This document shows positions 1-5,444 of a stretch of DNA of 10,400 nucleotides, one piece after another. This DNA comes from Caryophanales bacterium UBA6448 (GTDB taxonomy: Bacteria > Bacillota_I > Bacilli_A > RF39 > UBA660): NCBI GenBank assembly GCA_002439555.1, contig DJOC01000007.1, positions 2,424 to 12,823 on the forward strand, read 5' to 3'. The notes below the pieces were generated by a model. It saw only the letters and a program-made list of their open reading frames with translations. It did not search any database and had not been told where the DNA came from. Position 1 is the stretch's first letter, and each line of letters begins with the position of its first letter. A program made the translations under genes and the position numbers.

Positions 1-52
1 TCAAATTTAATAGTTATATTTTTAATCTATGACATCATCTAAAGGAAAATCC

Positions 53-73
53 CCTACTTTAGTAGGTTTTTTT
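53..73 (+). terminator. Rho-independent terminator of an upstream unit
   Basis: A 5-bp GC-containing stem (CCTAC at 53-57, GTAGG at 62-66) with loop TTTA is followed directly by seven T's (67-73), the layout of an intrinsic terminator read rightward. It lies only 10 nt before the -35 box of rpsD, so it isolates rpsD from whatever lies left of the window. Bases 1-39 are open in frame 1 up to a TAA at 40-42, which could be the 3' end of an upstream gene, but 13 codons are too few to name it. Confidence 0.75.
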
Positions 74-82
74 ATGAAATAC

Positions 83-111
83 TTGACATTAAAGTATATA
101 AATCTTATAAT
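83..111 (+). promoter_or_regulatory. Sigma-A promoter of rpsD, perfect consensus
   Basis: TTGACA (83-88) and TATAAT (106-111) are separated by exactly 17 bp, so both hexamers and the spacer match the housekeeping sigma-70/sigma-A consensus. Transcription should start near 116-118, giving an untranslated leader of about 150 nt before rpsD. A fully consensus promoter fits a highly expressed ribosomal protein gene whose output is then limited at the leader. Confidence 0.9.
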
Positions 112-117
112 AATTAT

Positions 118-267
118 GCAATTTAAATTGGCAGTGATATTAATTTGTATAATGTGTTTACTTCAAAATAAAGTAATCTTCTGCCTAAGATGAAATTATT
201 GTAAACTCCCTATACTAAATTAATACCTATCTTTTTATTTGTAATATATGAAAGGAGGAAAATAGAT
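118..267 (+). promoter_or_regulatory. rpsD leader, candidate S4-binding autoregulatory pseudoknot
   Basis: The roughly 150-nt leader contains no ORF with a ribosome site. GGCAG (130-134) can pair with CTGCC (181-185). TATTAATTT (138-146) is perfectly complementary to AAATTAATA (217-225). Because 138-146 lies inside the first helix and 217-225 outside it, the two helices interleave as an H-type pseudoknot. A third hairpin, TTACTT (158-163) with AAGTAA (171-176), sits within the outer loop. A short CTCC (206-209) could also pair with the GGAG of the SD (254-257). In Bacillus subtilis rpsD is known to be autogenously controlled through its leader, and the E. coli S4 target is also a pseudoknot; that this leader does the same is inference. 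No intrinsic terminator is seen in it, so translational control is more likely than attenuation. Confidence 0.6.
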
Positions 268-870
268 ATGGCTAGATATACAGGATCTACATACAAGAAA
301 TCAAGAAGATATGGTTTCTCTACACTTGAAACTGGTAAAGAACTTGCTAAAAGACCTTATGCACCAGGTGCACACGGAAAAGACAAAAGAAGAAAATTAA
401 GTGAATATGGAATCCAACTTCAAGAAAAACAAAAAGTTAGAGTTATGTATGGACTTACTGAAAAACAATTTAGAAAAGTATTTGATAAAGCATCTAAAAT
501 GCATGGTATTGCTGGTGAAAACTTACTAGTATTACTTGAATCAAGACTTGATAATTTAGTTTATCGTATGGGACTTGCTAGAACAAGAAGAGCTGCAAGA
601 CAAATTGTTAACCATGGACACATTTTAGTAAATGATGTTAAAGTTGACATTCCATCATATACTTGTAAACCTGGAGATGTAATTTCAGTTAAAGAAAATT
701 CTTTAGACCACGCTGGTATTAGAGAAACTATTGAACTAGGAATTAAAACTCCTGCTTATGTAGAATTTGATTCTAAAAAACTTACTGGAAAATATGTTAG
801 AATTCCAGATAGAAGTGAATTAAATCAAGAAATTAATGAACAATTAATCGTTGAGTTCTACAATAGATAA
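268..870 (+). CDS. rpsD: 30S ribosomal protein S4
   Basis: S4 is a primary assembly protein of the 30S subunit: it binds the 5' domain of 16S rRNA, lines the mRNA entry region and affects decoding accuracy. The 200-residue product has the usual Bacillota length. The N-terminal domain begins MARYTGSTYKKSRRYG and contains the conserved KRPYAPGAHG stretch (28-37). It has no N-terminal cysteines (the only Cys is 133), so it is the zinc-free form. The S4 RNA-binding domain spans about 92-155 (SRLDNLVYRMGLARTRRAAR onward), and the protein ends in the typical NEQLIVEFYNR. AAGGAGG (252-258) lies 9 nt before the ATG. The gene is monocistronic, apart from the alpha operon, as in Bacillus, and ends in TAA 4 nt before a bidirectional terminator. 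Confidence 0.98.
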   Translation: MARYTGSTYKKSRRYGFSTLETGKELAKRPYAPGAHGKDKRRKLSEYGIQLQEKQKVRVMYGLTEKQFRKVFDKASKMHGIAGENLLVLLESRLDNLVYRMGLARTRRAARQIVNHGHILVNDVKVDIPSYTCKPGDVISVKENSLDHAGIRETIELGIKTPAYVEFDSKKLTGKYVRIPDRSELNQEINEQLIVEFYNR

Positions 871-874
871 TAAT

Positions 875-901
875 AAAAAAGAAGATCACTCTTCTTTTTT
901 T
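875..901. terminator. Bidirectional terminator between rpsD and the M16 gene
   Basis: AAAAAAGAAGA (875-885) and TCTTCTTTTTT (890-900) form a perfect 11-bp inverted repeat around a 4-nt loop, with A's on the left and T's on the right, so it can terminate both the rightward rpsD transcript and the leftward M16 transcript. Read leftward, the loop is GUGA, a GNRA-type tetraloop that contains the UGA stop codon of the M16 gene. The last codons of that gene form one arm of the hairpin. Confidence 0.85.
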
Positions 902-2160
902 AGTGGTTTTAAAATAACATAAGCGGTTTCATTACCTAAATTATCTTTTACTTTAGCAAACTTATCAAATTTTAAATTCTCAATTGAGGATGGTATATCA
1001 TTAAGCACTTTATTATATCTTAAGACACTAGATCTTATTTCATTATTAACTTGATAAGCATTTTCAAAATCGACTATCGCATTTGCGATAAAAACTTTTT
1101 TCTTTCGATTAAAATCATTTTCATTAATTTCTAAATTATTAAGTTTATCTTTTAAAAGTTCAATAAGTTTTTTAGCATAAGATGTAACTGCTTCGAAAAG
1201 AATTAAAGCATAATCGTCATTTTGCGTAAATGTATAAGAAAAATCATCAACTAAATGGTTATTACGAATATGTTCATAAAATTCTGATGTACCACTGAAA
1301 TTATTTCTAAGAAGTATATTCATATACAAATTAAGTTCTAGTTTACTATAATCTTTATATTTCTTTTTATCTATTTTTAAACCATAATATAAGTTTTCTT
1401 TTGCAACATTGGTACTTATTACAGAAGAAGGAATATTAACTTTTTTAGGTTCTTTCATAGAAATTATCTTTGGATTTAAATATTTTTTATCGAAGCCATC
1501 ATAAAAGTCCTCGCAAAGTTTGACTACTTCATAATGATTTACATTACCAGTTACAACTAAAAACATATTTTCTGGATGATAAAAGGCATCAAATACATTT
1601 TTAGCATCATCAGAGGTAATGCTTTTTATATCTTCTTCATCACCCGTAACTAAATATTTATGGTTATCATATTTATAAATATTATTAAGAAGTTCAAAAT
1701 ACCCTTCATTAAAGGGATTATTTTTAGTCATTTTAGCTTCCTCGATAATAATTGGTTTTTCTTTACTTACAAGTTCTTTTGTAAAATAATCATTATTAAC
1801 AAAGTATAATAAATGATTTAAATTATCTTTTAAATTATCGTTTGTGGTAACTTCATAACAAGTATGGTCAAATGTTGTATAAGCATTTACATAACTTCCA
1901 ATTTTATAAAAATAGTCGTGGGCGGTTTTACCACCATCTTCATTAAATTTAATATGCTCTAAAAAATGAGCCATCCCGTTTGGTACTTTAATATCTTTTT
2001 TATTTACCTCAAAACTCGTATGTAAACTACCATATTTAACTGTTAAAGTTAGGTTAATATCGCAAGCCTTTTTACACTCCCAAATATAAATATTAAGGCC
2101 ACAGTCCAATTTATGATGATAAACTATTTCATCCGTTCTTTCTATTTTAATTTTTTCCAT
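886..2160 (-). CDS. ymfH: M16 family zinc metallopeptidase, YmfH-like (catalytic partner)
   Basis: This is a 424-residue pitrilysin-family (M16) protein, expected in the cytoplasm. The inverted zinc motif HxxEH is present as HFLEH (65-69), with the distal Glu ligand in IIIEEAKM (E141, possibly E140). The GSYVNAYTTFDHTCYEVT block (88-105) is typical of the active half. The second half keeps a more diverged Arg/Tyr substrate-binding segment around HIRNNHLVDDFSY. The Bacillus homologue, also written YfmH in databases, is annotated as associated with EF-P 5-aminopentanol modification; its substrate is not evident here. The ATG at 2160 is preferred to one at 2181 because GAGGA lies 5 nt before it and the protein then starts at the family-like N terminus. 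It overlaps the end of the upstream M16 gene by 14 bp, implying coupled translation. The stop is TGA, inside the terminator loop. Confidence 0.85.
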   Translation of the reverse strand: MEKIKIERTDEIVYHHKLDCGLNIYIWECKKACDINLTLTVKYGSLHTSFEVNKKDIKVPNGMAHFLEHIKFNEDGGKTAHDYFYKIGSYVNAYTTFDHTCYEVTTNDNLKDNLNHLLYFVNNDYFTKELVSKEKPIIIEEAKMTKNNPFNEGYFELLNNIYKYDNHKYLVTGDEEDIKSITSDDAKNVFDAFYHPENMFLVVTGNVNHYEVVKLCEDFYDGFDKKYLNPKIISMKEPKKVNIPSSVISTNVAKENLYYGLKIDKKKYKDYSKLELNLYMNILLRNNFSGTSEFYEHIRNNHLVDDFSYTFTQNDDYALILFEAVTSYAKKLIELLKDKLNNLEINENDFNRKKKVFIANAIVDFENAYQVNNEIRSSVLRYNKVLNDIPSSIENLKFDKFAKVKDNLGNETAYVILKPLKKEE

Positions 2161-3421
2161 TTTGATCCTCACACAAAGCATAAACTACATTTAATTTTAG
2201 TTTTTTTGCAAAAGTAATAATATCACTTTTTGTAACCTTTTTTATATGCTCTTTTTTCTCTTCGAATGTATAATCATTTACAAATTTTTGTGAAACATAG
2301 TTATTATTTATTCCTGATTGACTATTTGAATTTAATTCAATATTATTTATAATATTGTTTTTTGCATCATTTACATCTTCCTCAGTAAACTTACCTTTTA
2401 CCATTTCACTTACACTTTTCTTTATTAATGAAATAGCTTTATCAATATTTTCTTTACTAAGGGAAACATCAATCTCGAAAACATTATCAAAAACATTTAA
2501 AACACTTGATACTCTATAGCATAAGCCATTTTCTTCGCGCAAATATTTATATAGTTTTGAGGATAATCCTCCAGAGCCTATAATATAATTAAATACTGGG
2601 TATACTGATCTTCTTTCTTCCTCGGTAATCTCATTTATATTATAAAGCATTACTAAAGATGATTGTTTAAATGTTGATTCATCCATTTTAACTATTGGCT
2701 TCTTTCTTTCTATATTTTTTACAAAATAATTGAAATCCATATAGTTTACTCTGTTATTATGATAATTATCTTTGATTAAAGATACTGTCTTATTCATATC
2801 TAAATTACCCATTACAAAAATATCAACAACACTATTTTGCATTATATATAAATATTCTTTATATAAACCTTCCCTAGTTATGGCTTTTACTTCCTCTTTA
2901 GTACCTGTTACTGATAAAGCAGATATTGAATTTTTATCAAGAATGTCAAAGGCATTATCAAAGGCAAGCTGCATAGCATTTTCTTTTATGCTATCAATAT
3001 CAAGGTAAAGTTCATTTTTACCATTTTCAAAAGAAACCCCGTCAAATTCATTATTTTTTACATTAGGAAATAAAATCATATCAAATAAAAATTGTACTAT
3101 ATTTTCTAAATAATCTTTTTCACTTATATATTCTGGATTAATAAAATTTACCCTAAAAGTTAGTGAAGTAACATAACCCTTTCTACCTATACCTGTAGAA
3201 TAATAGATGTTATATAAGTCCTCTTTTTTAAGAGCTAAATTTCTAAATGAATCATATTGTTTATTACATGTTCCCATTACCTCACACAAAAGGCTTACAA
3301 TAGGAAATCTTTTTTTATCAGTTTTAAATCTAAATATAACCTCAATATCACTAGTTTTAAATCTATCGTATTTTAAAGTATGAATTTTGTATGAACTTTT
3401 ATCTATAGTATTATATTCCAT
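2147..3421 (-). CDS. ymfF: M16 family protein, YmfF-like, lacking the zinc motif (non-catalytic partner)
   Basis: A 424-residue M16-fold protein encoded directly before the catalytic one. At the place where HxxEH should stand it reads IVSLLCEVMGTCNKQY (41-56), so no zinc site exists and it should be catalytically dead. The second half keeps the M16 substrate-binding segment GGLSSKLYKYLREENGLCY (284-302) with the Arg/Tyr pair R295 and Y302. In M16 heterodimers one subunit supplies zinc and the other the Arg/Tyr pair, as in mitochondrial processing peptidase; a heterodimer with the next gene is therefore inferred. Family assignment to YmfF (YfmF in some databases) rests on the pairing, the length and the loss of zinc ligands. 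AAGGAG lies about 5 nt before the ATG at 3421. It is 25 nt downstream of the HD hydrolase gene, with no visible terminator between them. Confidence 0.82.
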   Translation of the reverse strand: MEYNTIDKSSYKIHTLKYDRFKTSDIEVIFRFKTDKKRFPIVSLLCEVMGTCNKQYDSFRNLALKKEDLYNIYYSTGIGRKGYVTSLTFRVNFINPEYISEKDYLENIVQFLFDMILFPNVKNNEFDGVSFENGKNELYLDIDSIKENAMQLAFDNAFDILDKNSISALSVTGTKEEVKAITREGLYKEYLYIMQNSVVDIFVMGNLDMNKTVSLIKDNYHNNRVNYMDFNYFVKNIERKKPIVKMDESTFKQSSLVMLYNINEITEEERRSVYPVFNYIIGSGGLSSKLYKYLREENGLCYRVSSVLNVFDNVFEIDVSLSKENIDKAISLIKKSVSEMVKGKFTEEDVNDAKNNIINNIELNSNSQSGINNNYVSQKFVNDYTFEEKKEHIKKVTKSDIITFAKKLKLNVVYALCEDQNGKN

Positions 3422-3446
3422 AACTCTCCTTCCTAATTATTATGTA

Positions 3447-4577
3447 TTAATTTTCTTTATTTAAACAAATTTTTTTATATGATGATATAAAATAATCATC
3501 GGTCATACCTGATATATAATCAAGTACAATTCTTTCATTAGAACTTTCTAAATATTTTTTATCCATATTATTTAAATAAGAATAAAATATTGGGCTATCA
3601 TAATTTTTAGTTTTTAAATCATTTAGGAAGCCCTCGAATACAGTTCTAAACATTTTATTAATAAGTTCTCTTTCTTTAACTGTATAAGCCTTGCCATAAA
3701 TATGTTCATAGTTAAAATCCTTTAATTTAGAAATTGCAGTAAATACATCATCACTCATTTTTATATAACTTTTGCCTTCGCTTTCAGTTATTATATCAGT
3801 AATTATTGTATTAACTATTTCCCTATTAGTTTTACCTAAAACATTTACAATTTCTTTAGGGATTTCTTCGAATGATACAAGCCCCATTCTTACACCATCT
3901 TCAATATCTCTTCCTAAATAAGCAATTATATCACTAATTCTTACTATGCATCCCTCAAGGGTCATTGGTCTTAAATATTTTGCTACCTCTAAAGATTTAT
4001 AAGATTCAAAATATTCCTTTAAAAAGTCCTCTTTAGTTTTTGGTTTAATATAATATTCATTTGATACAAGTTCTCCATTATGACACATTATACCATCAAG
4101 CACCTGAAGACTTATATTTTGGCCTTTACCATAGTTTTCGACAAACATTAAGTTTCTAACACTGTTTATGTTATGCATAAAATAGCCTTCGCCAACTTCT
4201 TTACTTATTTCATTTAATACTCTTTCGCCTACATGTCCAAAAGGTGTATGTCCAAGATCGTGACCTAAAGCAGCAGCCTCGATTAAATCCTCATTTAAAT
4301 TAAGTGCCCTTCCGATAGTTCTGGCAATTTTAGATACATATTGTACGTGTATCATTCTTTTTTGAATATGATCATTTTTAGTTTCGGTAAAAACTTGCGT
4401 TTTGTCCATATATCTTACATAAGATAGTGAATAAATTATTCTATCTATATCTCTAAAAAAGCCTGGTCTAAAATCCTCTTTTTCATCCTCAAATCTAATT
4501 ACTTTATCATCACTGCAAGCATATTCACTTAAATATTTATTATGTTTACGCATATTTTCATATATTTTTTTATCCAT
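3447..4577 (-). CDS. dGTPase-like HD-domain deoxynucleoside triphosphate triphosphohydrolase
   Basis: Enzymes of this family remove the whole triphosphate from dNTPs (classically dGTP to deoxyguanosine plus tripolyphosphate), tuning nucleotide pools in the cytoplasm. The family N-terminal block is clear: FRPGFFRDIDRIIYSLSYVR (37-56), then DKTQVF. The HD metal site is complete: H77 in RMIHVQYVSKIAR, H106 and D107 in ALGHDLGHTPFGHVGE, and D216 in ISDIIAYLGRDIEDG. The C terminus has the typical DYISGMTDDYF (353-363). The product is 376 residues. Two ATGs stand in tandem at 4580 and 4577; AGGAGG (4583-4588) is only 2 nt from the first but 5 nt from the second, so 4577 is chosen. Substrate preference among dNTPs cannot be read from the sequence. 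It probably heads the operon with the two M16 genes. Confidence 0.9.
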   Translation of the reverse strand: MDKKIYENMRKHNKYLSEYACSDDKVIRFEDEKEDFRPGFFRDIDRIIYSLSYVRYMDKTQVFTETKNDHIQKRMIHVQYVSKIARTIGRALNLNEDLIEAAALGHDLGHTPFGHVGERVLNEISKEVGEGYFMHNINSVRNLMFVENYGKGQNISLQVLDGIMCHNGELVSNEYYIKPKTKEDFLKEYFESYKSLEVAKYLRPMTLEGCIVRISDIIAYLGRDIEDGVRMGLVSFEEIPKEIVNVLGKTNREIVNTIITDIITESEGKSYIKMSDDVFTAISKLKDFNYEHIYGKAYTVKERELINKMFRTVFEGFLNDLKTKNYDSPIFYSYLNNMDKKYLESSNERIVLDYISGMTDDYFISSYKKICLNKEN

Positions 4578-4595
4578 CATTACCTCCTATAAAAT

Positions 4596-4624
4596 ATTAT
4601 AAATGATTTTTACTTTAAAAAAAA
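4596..4624 (-). promoter_or_regulatory. Possible weak promoter for the HD hydrolase-M16 unit
   Basis: On the minus strand a perfect TATAAT (4601 to 4596) lies just before the AGGAGG of the HD hydrolase gene, but the -35 position at 17 bp spacing is only T-rich (TTTTTT). The predicted start near 4589 would leave almost no leader ahead of the ribosome site. The unit needs some promoter or read-through, because a terminator lies directly upstream. In such AT-rich sequence the -10 alone is weak evidence. Confidence 0.25.
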
Positions 4625-4653
4625 GATAGTTTACATTTTTAGTTTACTATCTT
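4617..4653 (-). terminator. Terminator of the small gene pair
   Basis: Read leftward, AAGATAGT (4653-4646) pairs with ACTATCTT (4630-4623) around a 15-nt loop, and the stem runs into a tract of eight T's (4624-4617). The hairpin is built partly from the last coding codons of the small gene, whose TAA stop (4633-4631) lies at the end of the loop. The stem is AT-rich and the loop long, so read-through into the HD hydrolase gene is possible. Confidence 0.6.
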
Positions 4654-4912
4654 CATAAAGACTTAATTCATTTTCACATTCAGTTACCATATCATAGATT
4701 AAATTAAGTTTCATATCAATAAATCTTATTTCTTTTTCCTCTTTTTCAAAAAGTTCTAAAAATAATTTATGAACTATTGCTATTTTACAAGAGATTTCAG
4801 TTGAGTTATCACATTTTCCATATAGCACTAAAAGTCTTCGTTTTAAATAATTAATTTTTTGTTTTTCTTCTTCAGTAAAATTATTCTTATTCATTTTATC
4901 TACCCTTTCCAT
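4631..4912 (-). CDS. Small helical protein of unknown function (second of pair)
   Basis: I do not recognise this gene. It encodes 93 residues from 4912, or 87 from an alternative ATG at 4894 (MNKNNFTEEEKQ). The product is rich in Lys, Glu and Leu and looks almost wholly helical, with charged, heptad-like stretches such as LFLELFEKEEKEIRFIDMKL and no signal peptide or membrane segment; it is probably soluble, perhaps coiled-coil. Both starts have a ribosome site: AGAGGA 5-6 nt before 4912, giving a 17-bp overlap with the preceding gene, and AAGGG 8-9 nt before 4894, where stop and start read TAA-A-ATG. Either way translation is coupled to the first small gene. Codon use matches the neighbours. 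Two cysteines (in YGKCDNS and ISCKIA) do not form a recognisable metal site. Confidence 0.7.
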   Translation of the reverse strand: MERVDKMNKNNFTEEEKQKINYLKRRLLVLYGKCDNSTEISCKIAIVHKLFLELFEKEEKEIRFIDMKLNLIYDMVTECENELSLYEDSKLKM

Positions 4913-5129
4913 AAGTTTCCTCTAAATTTAAAAGTGCATCTTTAATTTCATCAATAACTTTTTCGCAATACATAATTTTTCTTTTAATAAATGGAATCAT
5001 TATAAATTGTCCATTGCGCATACACTCATAAATTTGTTTATTATAATTATTAATTTCATCTTGCCTAATCAAAAGACCGTATTCAAGCATCTCTTTATAA
5101 TGTTTTAGAGCTTCTTCAGTATATTCCAT
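4896..5129 (-). CDS. Small helical protein of unknown function (first of pair)
   Basis: I do not recognise this 77-residue product. It begins MEYTEEALKHYKEMLEYG and looks like two charged helices around a short break near GQFIMIPF (40-47), ending in a second helix (VIDEIKDALLNLEETYG). No signal peptide, long membrane helix or metal motif is seen. The start is well supported: AAGGAGG (5134-5140) lies 4 nt before the ATG, and a promoter-like TATAAT is further upstream. It overlaps or abuts the next small gene, so the two are translationally coupled and may act together, for example as a helical hetero-oligomer; that is inference. It is the first gene after rpoC, separated from it by a terminator and a 298-bp gap. 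Confidence 0.75.
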   Translation of the reverse strand: MEYTEEALKHYKEMLEYGLLIRQDEINNYNKQIYECMRNGQFIMIPFIKRKIMYCEKVIDEIKDALLNLEETYGKGR

Positions 5130-5151
5130 AAAACCTCCTTAAGTAATTAAT

Positions 5152-5180
5152 ATTATACTATAAACGAATCCATTTTTAAA
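5152..5180 (-). promoter_or_regulatory. Probable promoter of the small gene pair
   Basis: On the minus strand TTTAAA (5180-5175, four of six matches to TTGACA) stands 17 bp before a perfect TATAAT (5157-5152). The predicted start near 5145 gives a leader of about 16 nt that just contains the AAGGAGG site of the first small gene. Another TATAAT (5238-5233) has no convincing -35 box. Confidence 0.5.
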
Positions 5181-5194
5181 TAAAAACTTAATAA

Positions 5195-5285
5195 AAATGT
5201 CGTAAGAAAATGCTGAAAATTTCCATATTCCCATTATATACAGCTACTAGCAAGTAAAATTATTGCCATAAGAAATGTCGTAAGA
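5195..5285. repeat. 13-bp direct repeat pair in the gap after rpoC
   Basis: AAATGTCGTAAGA occurs exactly at 5195-5207 and again at 5273-5285, 78 bp start to start. The second copy is preceded by CATAAGA, a near echo of its own CGTAAGA end. The motif carries a CG step that is rare in this AT-rich background, so an exact 13-mer repeat is less likely to be chance. Both copies lie upstream of the probable promoter of the small gene pair and could be operator half-sites or remnants of a duplication; no function is evident. Confidence 0.5.
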
Positions 5286-5356
5286 TTTTTTTTATTATAT
5301 TTTAGTTTACTTATAAATTTATATCATCAAAAAAAGATTTATATAAATATTATAAT

Positions 5357-5410
5357 TTTTTAAGTCTTTTAATATACACTTTTTAAGCCTTTTGATATAC
5401 ATTTTTTAAG
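5357..5410. repeat. 23-bp tandem repeat just downstream of rpoC
   Basis: Two head-to-tail 23-bp units (5357-5379 and 5380-5402) are followed by the first 8 bp of a third (TTTTTAAG, 5403-5410). The two full units differ at three positions only, all transitions: T/C at unit position 9, A/G at 15 and C/T at 23. They abut the T-tract side of the rpoC terminator. This fits slipped-strand duplication in non-coding AT-rich sequence; no protein or RNA element is recognised in the unit. Confidence 0.65.
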
Positions 5411-5444
5411 AAATAAAAAAGAAGAAACTAATTTGTTTCCTCTT
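5411..5444 (-). terminator. rpoBC operon terminator
   Basis: Read leftward, AAGAGGAAAC (5444-5435) pairs with GTTTCTTCTT (5428-5419) as a 10-bp stem with one G-U pair and a 6-nt loop, and runs into T's (5420-5415) and further T-rich sequence. The hairpin includes the last codons of rpoC, and its TAG stop (5430-5428) sits at the loop-stem junction. It marks the end of the rpoB-rpoC transcript. Confidence 0.75.

Noticed and set aside
1..42. Possible C-terminal end of an upstream plus-strand gene (SNLIVIFLIYDII then TAA)
   Set aside because: The terminator at 53-73 implies an upstream unit, but 13 codons open from the edge prove nothing, and another frame is also open to position 30.
2161..2181. 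Longer start for ymfH at 2181 (adds MLCVRIK)
   Set aside because: The added residues are just the other-frame reading of the ymfF end; GAGGA is well placed for the ATG at 2160.
2772..3008. Plus-strand 78-codon ORF inside ymfF
   Set aside because: It lies wholly antisense to a well-supported M16 gene, has no convincing ribosome site and its product is low-information hydrophobic sequence.
3447..5129. HD hydrolase plus small genes as a phage-defence island
   Set aside because: The hydrolase looks like a housekeeping dGTPase-family member, base composition matches the neighbours, and no integrase, toxin, nuclease or repeat boundary is present.
5212..5259. 15-codon plus-strand ORF (MLKISIFPLYTATSK) in the gap after rpoC
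   Set aside because: No SD, no promoter in that direction and a length expected by chance.
5233..5261. Second TATAAT on the minus strand in the gap after rpoC
   Set aside because: No acceptable -35 hexamer at 16-18 bp (AATTTT at 17 bp) and no proper extended -10; the promoter at 5152-5180 fits better.
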